DNA of 64,000 nucleotides from Galerina marginata (Eukaryota > Basidiomycota > Agaricomycetes > Agaricales > Galerinaceae), in NCBI GenBank assembly GCA_023014335.1, contig JAECYW010000002.1, positions 3,286,001 to 3,350,000 on the forward strand, given 5' to 3'. Of this stretch, positions 12,101 to 28,142 are shown in pieces. The notes under the pieces are model-generated. The model searched no databases and was not told the origin of the DNA. It saw only the letters and a program-made list of their open reading frames with translations. A program made the position numbers and the translations under genes. Positions within the stretch are counted from its first letter, which is position 1; each line of letters opens with the position of its first letter.

Positions 12101-14986
12101 ACATGGAAAAGTTATTGAGTCCCGAGCTCCACTTACAGGTTCTAACGAGCGAGGGGTATTCATAACCGAATGGGATCTATCCCGCAGATTCAGGGAATAT
12201 CTCTTGCGACGACTCACGGACCGTGTTATAGTGGAAAACAATGCCTGTAAACTGGCTCAGGCCTTCAACCCTTGTCCTCCGCACATCCTCAATTCGTACT
12301 GCAACAGAAAGGATTGTCCTCGTCAACATCTCATTCCTTCGACTTTAACTCGTGAATGGTACAACCTGCAAGTGAGGATTCATTTGCAACAAGTCCTCGT
12401 CATCCAGTCATTCTGCCCTCCTTTCGTGACTCCCTTGGACAAAATGAAATGCATCAGGTATGTAAGGCAAAGATCCTCATAGTTTGCCCCACTGTTTACC
12501 GGTCGATTTGATTGTGATTTAGGCAGTGGGCCGGTCGTCTCTTCGAGACCCTTTATCCAATATCGTTCCGCCTAGGTGGCGTGGCTAACATTGACTTCTC
12601 TCGTATACCGGAAGCCCGAAGGGCCTTTGGGGTCCTGAAACAGTGGTGTCTCGCTGTCCTCTACTGGCCTGAACACCGTCGTTCTGATCACAAGTTATTG
12701 TCTACCCTGTTTCACGTCACCAAGCTCTTGTTTCATCTCGACAAACCCAACGCCCACCGACACCTGGCACAGTCCCGCCTGTTACAACATACCTTGAATC
12801 AAGCAGTGTACTATCGCACCGGTCCTACTAGTGCCTCAATCTTTGTCTTGCCGGAACTTGTCAACACAATGTCAACGGTTAGCGATGCCAGCGTCATTCG
12901 GGGTGCTTTGTTTCTGAAGTAAGTCAAATATTCAATCAATCCCGGTCCATATCTCATGGAATATTTAGACACTTGCTAGATAATATGTTGTCCATAGATG
13001 CCACCACCCTTTGCGAAACAATTGAGTATCTATGCGGATCCATCATTCTTGTCCGAAACAAAATGGGTTTACACAACATCACCCTTCCTCGTAGCTGGCT
13101 TCAAATCCTCCTTCCAAAGGTCAACTTTGATGCCAAAGCACCAGGACTGGACGTCAATCCAGCACTCGACATACTTGTGATGGCTTTGCGACAGCTAATT
13201 GATTCGTTATATACCGGAAAAGGGTCCATAAGTATGCGACCATCACGACAGATATTCTTCGCCCATGCTGATCAACAAACTGCAGGTCACCTGCTGATAC
13301 TGGCTGAAAGCTCTGACCTTAACAACCTCGCATTATATCGAAGCATATATATCGCCCGCTTGTGAGTCTCTCGGACATATTACATTTGACTTTTATTGAC
13401 CAACCTGTCGCAGATGTCGGGCACTTTGCCTTTGTATGTTATTCTTTAAATCATAACTTGAGTATCAGGAATGAAGTCTTCGTGTTTTCAGTGGGATATA
13501 ATGTTAACAATCCCCCACTACGCATTGAGATCGTGAAGGCAATGAAGTCCCTTAAAACGGGTCAAAGGCCACATAACTTGTACAAAGAGTAAGGACAAAT
13601 AATTTTTGATAGCCACACCGCAATTTACTCTTGGGATTACAGCTACGCGTATGGTGGCCACTGGAAAGCCCTTGCTCGTCTCGTTCAAAGGTCGACGGAT
13701 GGGTCATCCCTGGACGAGATGATTCAACTCTATCACGAAAGTAGACTTTCGGGGGCATATCCTCCTCCCGCAGGAACAAGACGAGTCGTCTATAAAAGCG
13801 TCGCAGATATCCCAAGATTGATCGACAACTCGCCACCAGTCATCATCTCGAACCTCCGTCCAGATGCACCAGAGTTCGTTCCAAAACCTCGTCTACCAGA
13901 GACACCTGCCGTCGACGAAGCCGAGGCTGAGGTTGAGGTTGATGCTGAACCTGATATCGAGGAGCCAGATGTGGATAACACGGAGATTATCAACACTGCG
14001 CCTGCCGCAGAATCTATTGCCGTTGCAGAGCTTCCGGAGGACAACTTACCACCGTCTGATGAACAGGTCCAGGCCGCGACCAGACTGCAGACAGCGTACC
14101 GCAAAGTCTTGAAGCTCAGACGTAAAATTCCAAAGACTGCTCTGGACGCCTCAAGGAACACTTGTTTCCTGGCGTGCTTGGAGGAATCCCGGAAAATCGA
14201 CTGGCCCAATGACAGTTTCTACCGCTTGCTGTTCTTAGGGCCTCTGCCCCATGTGTTGGTGTGCTTGAATGCTGCCTATGCATGGGCGATTGACACAAAG
14301 GCACGCAACAAGAAGCGCTTCAAGATTGCTACGCACCAGGACCTGGAAGATGTCAACAAACGATTAACGGAGCAAAAGTGTGTCTTGATTTCTCATGTTT
14401 AGAAGGTAGCTCACGTCTGTTCTTTAGGAAAACGATCGATGGGATAAAGAACCTGCAAAAGGCGCTCAACCCGCCTTCTGAGCTGCACCGCCGACGAGAT
14501 GTCGAGGAGCTCAAGAAACGCGTGATGGAAGTGGAGGCCTTGCTCACCCAGATCGCGCCGAATGTTGCTCGGGATGTGCAAGGTGACATGGCGATGGGTT
14601 TGAAGGGCATTGTTGTCAAGCGGCTACCGAAGCTGAAGGTCAAGCCCAGTCTCATAATTGACGACGGTGACGGTGAAGACGAGGCCGAGGTTTTTGATCA
14701 GGTGGAACAGGTCGTGGAGGCTGAAGCTGAGGAGATCGTCGAAGGCCGATTTGTGGTCGTCCATAGCTATCTTGAAAAGACGAACCCTGGAGACGTGGAG
14801 ATGCAGGAGGTGCCAGTGGAGGTCGAAGAACCGGCCTACACAGTTATTCAATCTCTTCCTTGTGTTCCTGTTCTGCCTGCGGGTGGCACAACCCTGCCTT
14901 CTGCAGCTGAGGAGTCGGATGAAACTTCAGAATCCTCCGATGCCGATGGTTTGGTTATGCAGTCGCTTTCTTGGGTCCCTATATAA
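6196..14986 (+). CDS. TRANK1-like UvrD-family helicase with TPR-like region
   Basis: This very large multi-exon gene (roughly 2,400 residues) is of the TPR-and-ankyrin-repeat-containing protein 1 type found across agaricomycetes. The N-terminal part (6196-8280) has no domain I can name and contains several small exons. Superfamily 1 helicase motifs follow: motif I GRSGTGKTTT, split by an intron at 8378-8434; motif II DEAQ (9495-9506); a motif III-like GDTAQTIS (about 9630); INFRSHGGI (about 9837); YESKGLEFDD (about 10340); and motif VI VAVTRAR (10635-10655). Then comes a helical TPR-like region (about 10840-11750) with alternating Ala/Tyr/Glu repeats. An acidic Glu/Val-rich linker near 13910-14040 precedes an IQ-like stretch (TRLQTAYRKVLKLRRK, about 14080-14130). 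The protein ends SLSWVPI. Cellular role is not established; nucleic-acid helicase activity is inferred from the motifs. One reading-frame change near 8890-8910 is unexplained. Exact exon borders are approximate. Confidence 0.85.
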
Positions 14987-15339
14987 TTTCCATTTAATTG
15001 TCATGTACAGTACCCTCGTTATTTAGTTCATAGTTGTCATATAGTTCTTTTTTGCTTGTAGTTGTCGTTATAGTCCAGTACTTTGTCAATAGTAATTCTT
15101 GTCACAAACAACTGTTAGATTTGGCTCCTACATTGACCAATCGTGGCAATCATTCATGACTAGAGCAAGGAGATCGTGATCTATATTCCGTATGGTACTT
15201 GGACGATAACATGAATGAGAAGGCAGAACTAAAATGCTAGATACATCGAAAACAAACAGCAAGAAAAACTTTAGATGGTATGGATGGAATTACGCAGCCA
15301 ATAATGTCATGAGAATTCATCAGAACTGTCCACTCGGAA
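14987..15339. other. Convergent intergenic region
   Basis: This 353-bp AT-rich stretch lies between two convergent stop codons and presumably holds both 3' UTRs and polyadenylation signals. No gene or repeat is seen. Confidence 0.6.
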
Positions 15340-17756
15340 TCAGAGAAACGCACGGGCCTGCAGCATCCATATACGCGCGTACTCGCCGTCGCGGCGGAGG
15401 AGCTCGTCGTGCGTGCCCTCCTCGAGGACGACGGCGTCGTTCATGTAGAGGATGAGGTCCGCGTGCCGTGTGAGGTTGCCGAAGCGGTGCGAGGAGAAGA
15501 TCATGGTTTTGTTCCCGCGCAGCTTGCGCAGGCGCTCGAAGAGGTCTAGGGGAGAGGTGAGTGAAATATGAAGGGATGGGAGCGACGCGTACCGTGTTCG
15601 GCTGTTGGATCCAGGCTTGCGGATGGCTCGTCGAAGAGCAAGAGGCCTACGAGTTCGTCAGACACCACCGAGCGCATGAACGTCCTTGACCTGGTCCGTA
15701 AAAATAAGCATCAACTCAATCCCAGGAGCAAAAACACCCACAACGCAATCCGCTGCGCCTGGCCGCCACTCACGCCCCTATTCCCCACCCCTCCTCCTGC
15801 GCCTCCTTCCCCATTCCCGTTAGCACTCACAATCCCTGCGGCCTCCCTGACGCGCGTATAATCCACCACGCGCCCTGACGGGCCGACGGAGCCCTCGGCA
15901 GGGCTCGAGTAGTGGTCCGCGACGGGGCGCTCGAGGTACGTGTCGTACTGCTCTGGGAGGCGCTCGATGAAGGGGGCTGCGCCACCTAGCTGGGCGGCTT
16001 CGTGGATTTTTGAGAGGGAGGAGGCGTGTGTTGGGTCGCCGAGGCCGATGTTGTCGCGGATCTGGGGGTATATTAGGAGTGAAGTGAGGAAGGGGAGGTA
16101 CTCACGGAGAGAGGGAAGAGGGTGTAGTCTTGGAAGAGCACGGAGATGGCGCGGCGGAGGTCTGCGAGGCGGAGGGTCTTGATGTCGATGCCGTCGATGA
16201 GGATGAGGCCCTCGATTGGGTCGTACAGGCGCGCGATGAGCTTGAGGATGGTGCTCTTTCCCGAGCCGTTGTTGCCTACAATAACCTGAGAGAAAAATCA
16301 ACTCGAGAAGAGACGCAAAACCAGGAGACGCACGCAAAGCTGGCCTCTGTCGATCTTGAAGCTGGTGTGGTGGAGGGCGAACGCGTCGCTGCCCGGGTAC
16401 TTGAAGCTGACGTCGCGAAACTCGACGCTGATGCCCAAGTGAAGGGTCTGGTCGTTCTCTGGAAAAGGCACGCCGAGCATGGGGTCGTCCTGGTCGAGGT
16501 TTTCTTTCTGGTGGACCTTGACGCGATTAGGAATTTTAGCAACCTCGTAGAGATGGATGACCTGGGAAAAGACGTTTGTGATGGAGTCCGTCTCGTCTAC
16601 AAAGGCGTAGGCGGTTTGAGTGAAAGACTGGGTGGTCTGACGGATGAGGTGGAGAGAGGCAAGAGAGAGGGGTATAGAGGCGGGCTGCTGGATGGCGCGA
16701 AAGGCAAATGCGAGCTGTGGACGGTGATCAGTGAGGGAACTGGAAAGCACGGCTAGGGAATACCTCTGGGAGTCCATGGAGGAGCTCAGGAAGCAAGACA
16801 TGCAAGAGATTGGCGTGGTGTGCAGCGGAATCGTCTATAATGGCCTGATAAAAGTGGGCAGCGCGTGTAGAGACGCGAGAGACGGCTAGACGGTATTCTG
16901 GGAGGGTTGAGTGACGAGTAGAAAAGACACGGGGCGACTAACGTTGTAATAGATAAGGGGCGATGCCGGCTGCGACGATTTCCTGGCGGTGTGCAGGATC
17001 GCTGACCATCCTCTTGAGGCCCTCCATCCTGATGTAATCCTCATCCTTGACTGTCGCGACCCAGAGGCTATTTTTAGCATGGACCTTGTGTGCCCAGGGG
17101 CGGGAGAAGAAGGCGTTTGGGAAGCAGACGAGGGCGAGGAGCAGACCGTCGGGCTGGTTGGTGAGGAGACGGAGGAGGACGGCGACCTGAGTGATGAGCT
17201 GGACGGCGGTGGCGAGGATGTTGAGGATGTTGGAGATGGCGGCAAAGGCGATGGCGGTGTGCTCGTAGGGGGGAAAGGCACGCTCGAGCTGGCGTTGGAC
17301 AGCGGGGTCGTCAAAGGTGGGCTGGTCGAGACGGGTAAAGGCGGCGAAGATGTGGACAGAGTAGAAGAGCTTGATGCGTCGCTGGAGGGGCCGGGAGATC
17401 TGGTTGTGGGCCGAGTTGAGGAGACGCCTTGCGGAGGTTGAGAGGAAGGAGCCGACGAGGACTGCGAGGAGGAGGTCGGAGTCGATGGCCCTGTGCTCGA
17501 CGGCGGACTGGACGACGGCGAGCAGTTGTGCAGAGTAGGAGAGGGCGATGGCGGGGACGACGGCGCGCAGGGCGATGACGAGCAGAAAGGCAGCGAGCAG
17601 GGGCCGGCATTCGCGGATGGACGCAATGTCGGTGGCCATGCGCCAGAGATAGGGCAACGACTGGCGAACGACGGCATACGAGTCTGAGACGGGCGCATCA
17701 GAGTCTTTCTCCTCGTACAGATGCCAGATGCCTAGTTTTGTGTGTTTAACAGACAT
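15340..17756 (-). CDS. ABC transporter half-molecule (membrane domain plus ATPase)
   Basis: This is a half-size ABC transporter with the membrane domain first and the nucleotide-binding domain second. Hydrophobic helices lie in the first exon (for example FLLVIALRAVVPAIAL and LLLAVLVGSFL). Later exons give the NBD: VSFKYPG (A-loop), Walker A VGNNGSGKST beginning right after an intron near 16285, Q-loop LFQDYTLFP, signature VSGGQAQRIAL, Walker B LLLFDEPSASLDP and the switch His in SSHRFGN. The protein ends ARIWMLQARAFL. The start at 17756 (MSVKHTKLG) matches the usual short N-terminus of this fungal family and overlaps the upstream Sel1 gene's stop by 11 bp. An ATG slightly further upstream would overlap more. 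The transported substrate cannot be told. It may sit in an internal membrane or the plasma membrane; no targeting signal is evident. Confidence 0.88.
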
Positions 17757-19446
17757 TGTATTTATCTTTGTATATCCACGCCAGCCCGACATCGCTCTGA
17801 CCCTGCTTCACCGCTGCCCTGTACCAATGAGCCGCCGCCTTTTTATCTTTCTTGCACCCCTTGCCGTTCGCCAGACAGTACGCCAGATCCGCCTGCGCGT
17901 CTCCGTCTCCCAGCTGCGCCGCCACCGCGTAGTAGCTCACCGCCATCTTCTGGTCCTTCGCCACCCCCCACCCGTGGAAGAAGCACTGTCCGACCTCGTA
18001 GATCGCAAGCACCAGCTCCGTCTGCACAACCCCCACGTCCTCCTGCCCGCCCCCCGTCCGCACCTTTTCCAGATCCCCCACCGCGCTCTCCGCTGCCCGC
18101 ATCAGCCACCGGAACCCCACCTTTTCGTTCTTGTTGCACCCCCACCCGTGCCGCAGTGTCAGCCCGTACATCAGCATCCCCACCCCGCACCCCCCGCCCT
18201 CGTTGGCCGACCGCTCAAAGCACCGCGCAGACTCTCCCAGCCGGTTCGCCTCGTGGTGCTGGATCCCGAGCTGCAGGTAGTCCTGTGGTGTCTGTGGCCC
18301 AGATGTCGGCTTCTCCTCCACCGGCAAGGGCGACCGTGGTCCTGGCGGAGCTAGATGCTGACTCCCAGTAGGCGACGGCACCGCGCTGTCATACTGGTAG
18401 TACGAGTACGTCGAATATAAACTCAACGGCGATGCAGCACGCGTCGCAGTAGGCTGCGTCGTCGGCCCCAACGATCCACTCGACCCCATACTCTGCAGCG
18501 ACGGTCTGCTCTCCGACGGCGACGCCCCCCGCCGCGCATTCCGCTCCAGCACCCTCATCTTCTGCTCCCGCATATCCGCAGGCAGCTGCGGCGTCACCCT
18601 TTCCCCCTGCGCATGCCCTGGGTGCCCATTGTCTCGCACAGGCCGCGAAAAGTTGGCCGCGACGGGCTTCACCACTGGCGCACGCCCTGGCCCAGCCCGC
18701 AGAACAGAGCCCTCATCTTCAGCCGGAGAAATCACGACACTGGGCGGTGGTGCGAGCATGTCGCCTTTCGTGATATAGTAATCCGGCCTGCGCACAGTAG
18801 CCCCTGTCGCCGTCGAGTTCCACGAGTCCCGCAATGCAGGCCCCCGCGACGTCGTCCCGGTCGAGTACACGCTCGACGTCTCGTCCCCGTCTCCGTAGTA
18901 CCGTCCATACTCGCTGCTTCCGTCGTCGAAATACGCTTCCTGCTCCTGTCGTGACGAGTCGTCCCAATATGAGTTTCCATCCGAGGAGGATGCAGTCGCG
19001 AACGAGTCTCGCGCGAAATGGCTGTGTAACAAGGGAGAGGGGAGGGGGTTCGATGGGGTCTGGAGGTCGAGGCGGAGGTTCGCTAGTTCTCGTCGTGGTG
19101 GTGTTAGTGTACCGCTGTTGGTATTCACATAAGATGACTGAGCATGCGATCTAAACTGAGGTTCCGACGGCTCGTAGGCATAAGCGTACTGCACACCCGG
19201 TGTAGCAGGCGGCGACGGCGACGGCGAAGGCGTCTGTCGCACATAGTTATAATCATACGCCTCGTCGTCTTCTTCCCCCTCCTGGATGCGCGGGGTGTGC
19301 ATCTGCGATTGCTGGTCGCGCACCGCGGCGGTCTGCCGTGCCCGCCTGGACGAGGTCCGCCGCACGAGCGTGGCGAGCGGCGATTCAGAGTGGTTCAGCT
19401 GCATCCCGACGGGGGTGCTGGACTTAGCTGTGATCATAGGGGTCAA
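17746..19446 (-). CDS. Sel1-repeat protein (DSF2/SKT5-like)
   Basis: This is a single-exon 566-residue protein. Residues 1 to about 370 are low-complexity Ser/Pro/Thr/Tyr-rich, likely disordered. The C-terminal part carries Sel1-type repeats: a helix pair around DYLQLGIQHHEANRLGESAR, then YGLTLRHGWGCNKNEKVG, then GQCFFHGWGVAKDQKMAV, then LAYCLANGKGCKKDKKAA. The GWGV/GxG..D..KA spacing is that of Sel1 repeats, which are protein-interaction modules. Similar fungal proteins (DSF2-like, or SKT5/CHS4 activators of chitin synthase) share this layout. I see no C-terminal prenylation CaaX box (it ends YNVC), so I do not call it SKT5. The stop overlaps the start of the downstream ABC gene. Confidence 0.8.
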   Translation of the reverse strand: MTPMITAKSSTPVGMQLNHSESPLATLVRRTSSRRARQTAAVRDQQSQMHTPRIQEGEEDDEAYDYNYVRQTPSPSPSPPATPGVQYAYAYEPSEPQFRSHAQSSYVNTNSGTLTPPRRELANLRLDLQTPSNPLPSPLLHSHFARDSFATASSSDGNSYWDDSSRQEQEAYFDDGSSEYGRYYGDGDETSSVYSTGTTSRGPALRDSWNSTATGATVRRPDYYITKGDMLAPPPSVVISPAEDEGSVLRAGPGRAPVVKPVAANFSRPVRDNGHPGHAQGERVTPQLPADMREQKMRVLERNARRGASPSESRPSLQSMGSSGSLGPTTQPTATRAASPLSLYSTYSYYQYDSAVPSPTGSQHLAPPGPRSPLPVEEKPTSGPQTPQDYLQLGIQHHEANRLGESARCFERSANEGGGCGVGMLMYGLTLRHGWGCNKNEKVGFRWLMRAAESAVGDLEKVRTGGGQEDVGVVQTELVLAIYEVGQCFFHGWGVAKDQKMAVSYYAVAAQLGDGDAQADLAYCLANGKGCKKDKKAAAHWYRAAVKQGQSDVGLAWIYKDKYNVC

Positions 19447-19867
19447 GGGAAGGGAGGAGAGTGAGAAGGAAGAAGGATATTCATATGATCACTGTTCTTG
19501 GTCAAGCTGCACTTGGCTTTCACAAGTCCATCCTCAACGTTCGACTTCAATGACCCGCCCTGCACCTGTTTACGCGCGTTCATTATGCTGCCCTTTTCTT
19601 ATGTTATTCCATGCTTTTTTGTGGGTCGAGGGTCGCCGTTGCCATTGAGACCGCCCAGCGAGACGGCGGAGCGAATTTGATCCGGGGTACACCCGTGTCT
19701 TCCGACTCAATCCCTCGCTCTCTACTTCAGCACCATGATCATCTCCCATTTAATAACTCTAATGCACAAAGACAAAGCACCGAAATCACTAGCTTCCTGA
19801 GTCTTCCACTCTAGACGCCTCCAGATATCGTCACTCCGAAAGGTGGCGCTGCCCCAGGGGTGGCCAT

Positions 19868-20273
19868 GAAACACTCTGTAGGCTTCCATGAGCCCTCCAT
19901 CCGCGACAATAGGAAGCTCTTCCAGGTCATCCACGTCTACCTATCGCGTTTGTCACCCGGGAGCACCTCCTCCGCCCCGCGCTGCTCGTCGCGGTCGGGA
20001 GAGTGGACCGCTTAAGGGTCTGGAGTCTTGCTGCCCTCGTACAATAGCGCTGTCAATTGGGATGATTTTAAATTTCTTGGGTTGGGACCGCTGGATCCCC
20101 ATTACCGCAATGCACCGATGCAGAATGATGAGCTTGCTGGGCCTAGTGGAAGTTCATCAGGAAATACAGCTAAGGCAACAAGCTTGGCTATGCCGCTGAA
20201 AGGACGCCCGGGTGCTGGTATTCAAAGCGTCAAACCAGAGTTTTTTTCTTTTTCAGTGCCTCCTCAGATATAA
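19868..20273 (+). other. Possible short gene or gene remnant
   Basis: Two frames show plausible coding sequence. A first part starts at an ATG at 19868 (MKHSVGFHEPSIRD...), and a second ends at 20273 (...NWDDFKFLGLGPLDPHYR... to SVPPQI). They could be joined by an intron or be a decayed gene. I recognise no family, and no start, intron or stop can be fixed with confidence. Confidence 0.2.
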
Positions 20274-20951
20274 GCGCTGACCCTAGTCTGACGGGGTACT
20301 CGTTGCGAACTTTTGGATCATATCCGATTCATTGGCAAGGAATAAGCTGAAACCGACTGAGTCGAGAACCAATATCCACCAGGGATCAGATTCGGGCACT
20401 ACTCCAACTCTGTCAGGTTGTGGTCGCTGCAGTGCCCTGACTTTGCAGCCAGCACTGAACTAGGACTTGGGTATCCAGCAGTCCGCTGTGGCTAGCGACT
20501 TCATAATGGTTATGAAGCATGTATTGTTCCCGCGTGAAGACCCAGGTTTGGTTTATTTTGAATACACTTTCTTTAGAATACATACGGGTGGAGGGGTTCC
20601 AAGACTTGGAATCAGTCTTTTCTTTAATATATGGACAGATAATACGCCACTTGTGTCTTGACCTGAGTTAATGCCATTTTCCTTTCCTGCGTTGATACTC
20701 ATGCCCGCTCTCCTCGAGGCCAAACTATTTGATTGCACCATGTCAAGGGAAGGAGGGCCTATGACCCACGTACTATAATCTAAGGACTGTCGCCACTTTC
20801 AACCTGAATAATCATACATTATAACCTATTCGAATCCATTTACCGGACCTAAGCTCAAATCTCAATCTCGAACTCCAAAGTAACCACACGGGAGAGCGCC
20901 CCAACCTCCGAGAAAGAGTGCAACAATAACTCCGTACTGGAGTGAAGCAGT
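20274..20951. other. Intergenic region without recognised gene
   Basis: This is 678 bp downstream of the malate synthase stop. Short frames exist but look random. The part next to the malate synthase stop is probably its 3' UTR. Confidence 0.5.
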
Positions 20952-22860
20952 TCACAGCGCCGCCCTCTGCAATCCCGGCTCCACTCCATCCCGCACCGCC
21001 AGATAACCCATCAAGTCACTCGTCAAAAACTCGCTCGGCCACGCTCTCCTAATCTGCCCCTTCAAATATTCCCTCGCCACACTGACGTCCTCCACCTTCA
21101 ATCCGCCCACAATCCTTCCCAATGTCGGCGCGATCTCCTCTATCAAATTGTCGATATAAGACACAGTAATAGGAGCCCCGGTATCGGCGACGCGCGAGGC
21201 GTAGTGCACCCATTGCCAGAGCTGCACGCGTGTGATCTCAGCGGTGGCTGCGTCCTCCATGAGATAGTTCAGTGGGATGCACCCGTTGCCGCCGATCCAG
21301 GCAGCGGTGTAGGCGAGACACGTCTCGACGTTCTCGCGGACGCCTTCCGTGGTGATTTTGCCAGGTACTGTGGTGTTAAGCAGGTCGGCCGCAGCGACTT
21401 TGACTTCGGAGCGAAGAACGTAGTACTGGTATTATATAAAATTATAAGTATGTGAAAAGACGAGGGGAAGAAGAAACGCACCTGGTTTGGGCCTAGCATG
21501 TTCTGGTCAAACACCTCTCGGGCAATCTTGTTGATGAGCGGGTGAGCAATCCAAGTGCCGTCGTGACCAGCCGTGACCTCGCGCAGCTTGTCGGCGCGTA
21601 CTTTATTCATCGCGATTTCGTTGGCCCTGGGGTCATCTTTAATGGGAATCTGAGCGGACATTCCACCCATTGCAGCGACTTTGCGCCTGGACGTAAGGTC
21701 AGGCCATGCGAACGTGGAAAAAGGACGACATGACTTACTTGTGGCATGTCTGGATGAGGAGTCGAACGTAGGCATCCATGAACGGGACGGTCATGGTGAC
21801 ATCCTTACGGTCAGGAAGAACCGCGCTCCGATCCGCCCTGCGCTTCTTGATAAAGCTAAAGATATAATCCCATCTAAAAATAACCTATGAGCTCATCGTC
21901 AACTTAAAAATATCTCTGGGCCCACTCACCGCCCACAGTTCAATCCAGACGAATGATTCCTCAGTTCAAACAAAATCTCCTCCATCTGGAATGCGGCAGG
22001 CAAGGTTTCGATGAGGACAGTTGCGCGGATGGTATTGTGGGCCATGCCTATGAATGACTGCGAAAATACGAACACGTCGTTCCACAAGCGCGCTTCTAAA
22101 TAGTGCTCCATTTTGGGAAGATAAAAGTAGGGCCCGAACCCGCGCTTGACAAGCTCGTGGGCATTGTGGTAGAAATAAATGGCGAAATCGAAGAGGGAGC
22201 CAGAGATAGGCTGGTTGTCGACCGTGATACGCGGTTCATCTAGATGCCACCCCCTGGGACTGTGGGGGAGAGATAAGCAAAAATAGGCGGACATGAGAGA
22301 CAGGTAAGGCGAAGACGGACCGAACGATGAGCACAGCTGGGTTGTCAGAGAGCTTGTACTTCTTCCCTCCAGTCTCAAAGTCGATTTGACGCTTGATGGC
22401 ATCGCGAAGGTTGATCTGACCGTTGACCAGGTTGGCGAAAGTGGGTGCGCTGGAATCTAGTCGTAAGAATGCCGGTTAGAATGGTGTATCGGAAAGAAAG
22501 AACATAAAACACACCTTCAAAATCCGCCATGAACGTCTTGGCACCACTATTCAAGGCATTAATCACCATCTTCCGGTCAGTGGGCCCAGTGATCTCGACG
22601 CGTCTGTCCTCCAGCCCGGGTGCCGGAGGTGCGCAGTGCCATGAGGGCTCCGCACGAATACGGGCGGTTTCTGAGGGAAAGTCGAGCGGCACGCCCGAGT
22701 CGAAGCGACGCTGGGCGTCCTCCCTTGCGACGAGCAACGACTGACGCGTCGACTCAAAGGTCCGATGTAGGGCAGCGAGGAACTTGAGCGCGCCGTCGGT
22801 GAAGAGCTCAGTCTGAGCTTTTTGGGCGACTTTGGAATGGATGCGAACGCCTTGGACCAT
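20952..22860 (-). CDS. Malate synthase (glyoxylate cycle)
   Basis: The enzyme condenses glyoxylate with acetyl-CoA to malate, allowing growth on C2 compounds and fatty acids. The start at 22860 gives [11 protein letters not shown]. Exon 1 ends in the family motif FMADFE, interrupted by an intron, and the next exon resumes [19 protein letters not shown]. Then come the acidic/His active-site region RPRGWHLDE, the block [59 protein letters not shown] and [11 protein letters not shown]. The C-terminal helical domain reads [15 protein letters not shown]...[10 protein letters not shown]. About six exons are present and all are in frame. The C-terminus reads GLQRAAL, not the canonical peroxisomal SKL-type tripeptide of many fungal enzymes. 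It is therefore unclear whether it enters peroxisomes by PTS1. Confidence 0.93.
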
Positions 22861-23176
22861 GGTTGAGTGAAGGGAGAGACATTCGCTGCAGTGTTTTGTA
22901 CATCCTCGGCTCCCCGTGATATCCGCTTCCGAGTCCCGTCACATCCGCAATCACATGGTTTCCCGCCCCCCTCATTTATCTTATCTTATCAAGTAATTCA
23001 GCATGCTTGGAAGCCCAGAGAATCTGGAGCAGAGTCCTGCATAAACAGACGTCGCCGTCGGCTCAAAGTCTGTCACGGTCATGCGAAGAAGAAAACGTCT
23101 ATCGTGATATTAATAGAGTATGTCAGTTACATGGAGGTTACAAGGATGGTTATAGTTGGATATTGTCTGACGACTT
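22861..23176. promoter_or_regulatory. Upstream region of malate synthase
   Basis: This 316-bp stretch holds the malate synthase promoter and the PRP16 3' UTR, as both genes run on the minus strand. I cannot name a specific operator. Confidence 0.4.

Positions 23177-28142
<4,966 letters not shown>

Noticed and set aside
16130..16756. 208-codon frame on the plus strand
   Set aside because: It is antisense to the ABC transporter NBD, which has clear motifs; no motif on this strand.
17728..18371. Two frames of about 208 codons rich in Arg/Pro on the plus strand
   Set aside because: They are shadows of the Sel1-repeat gene in GC-rich coding sequence.
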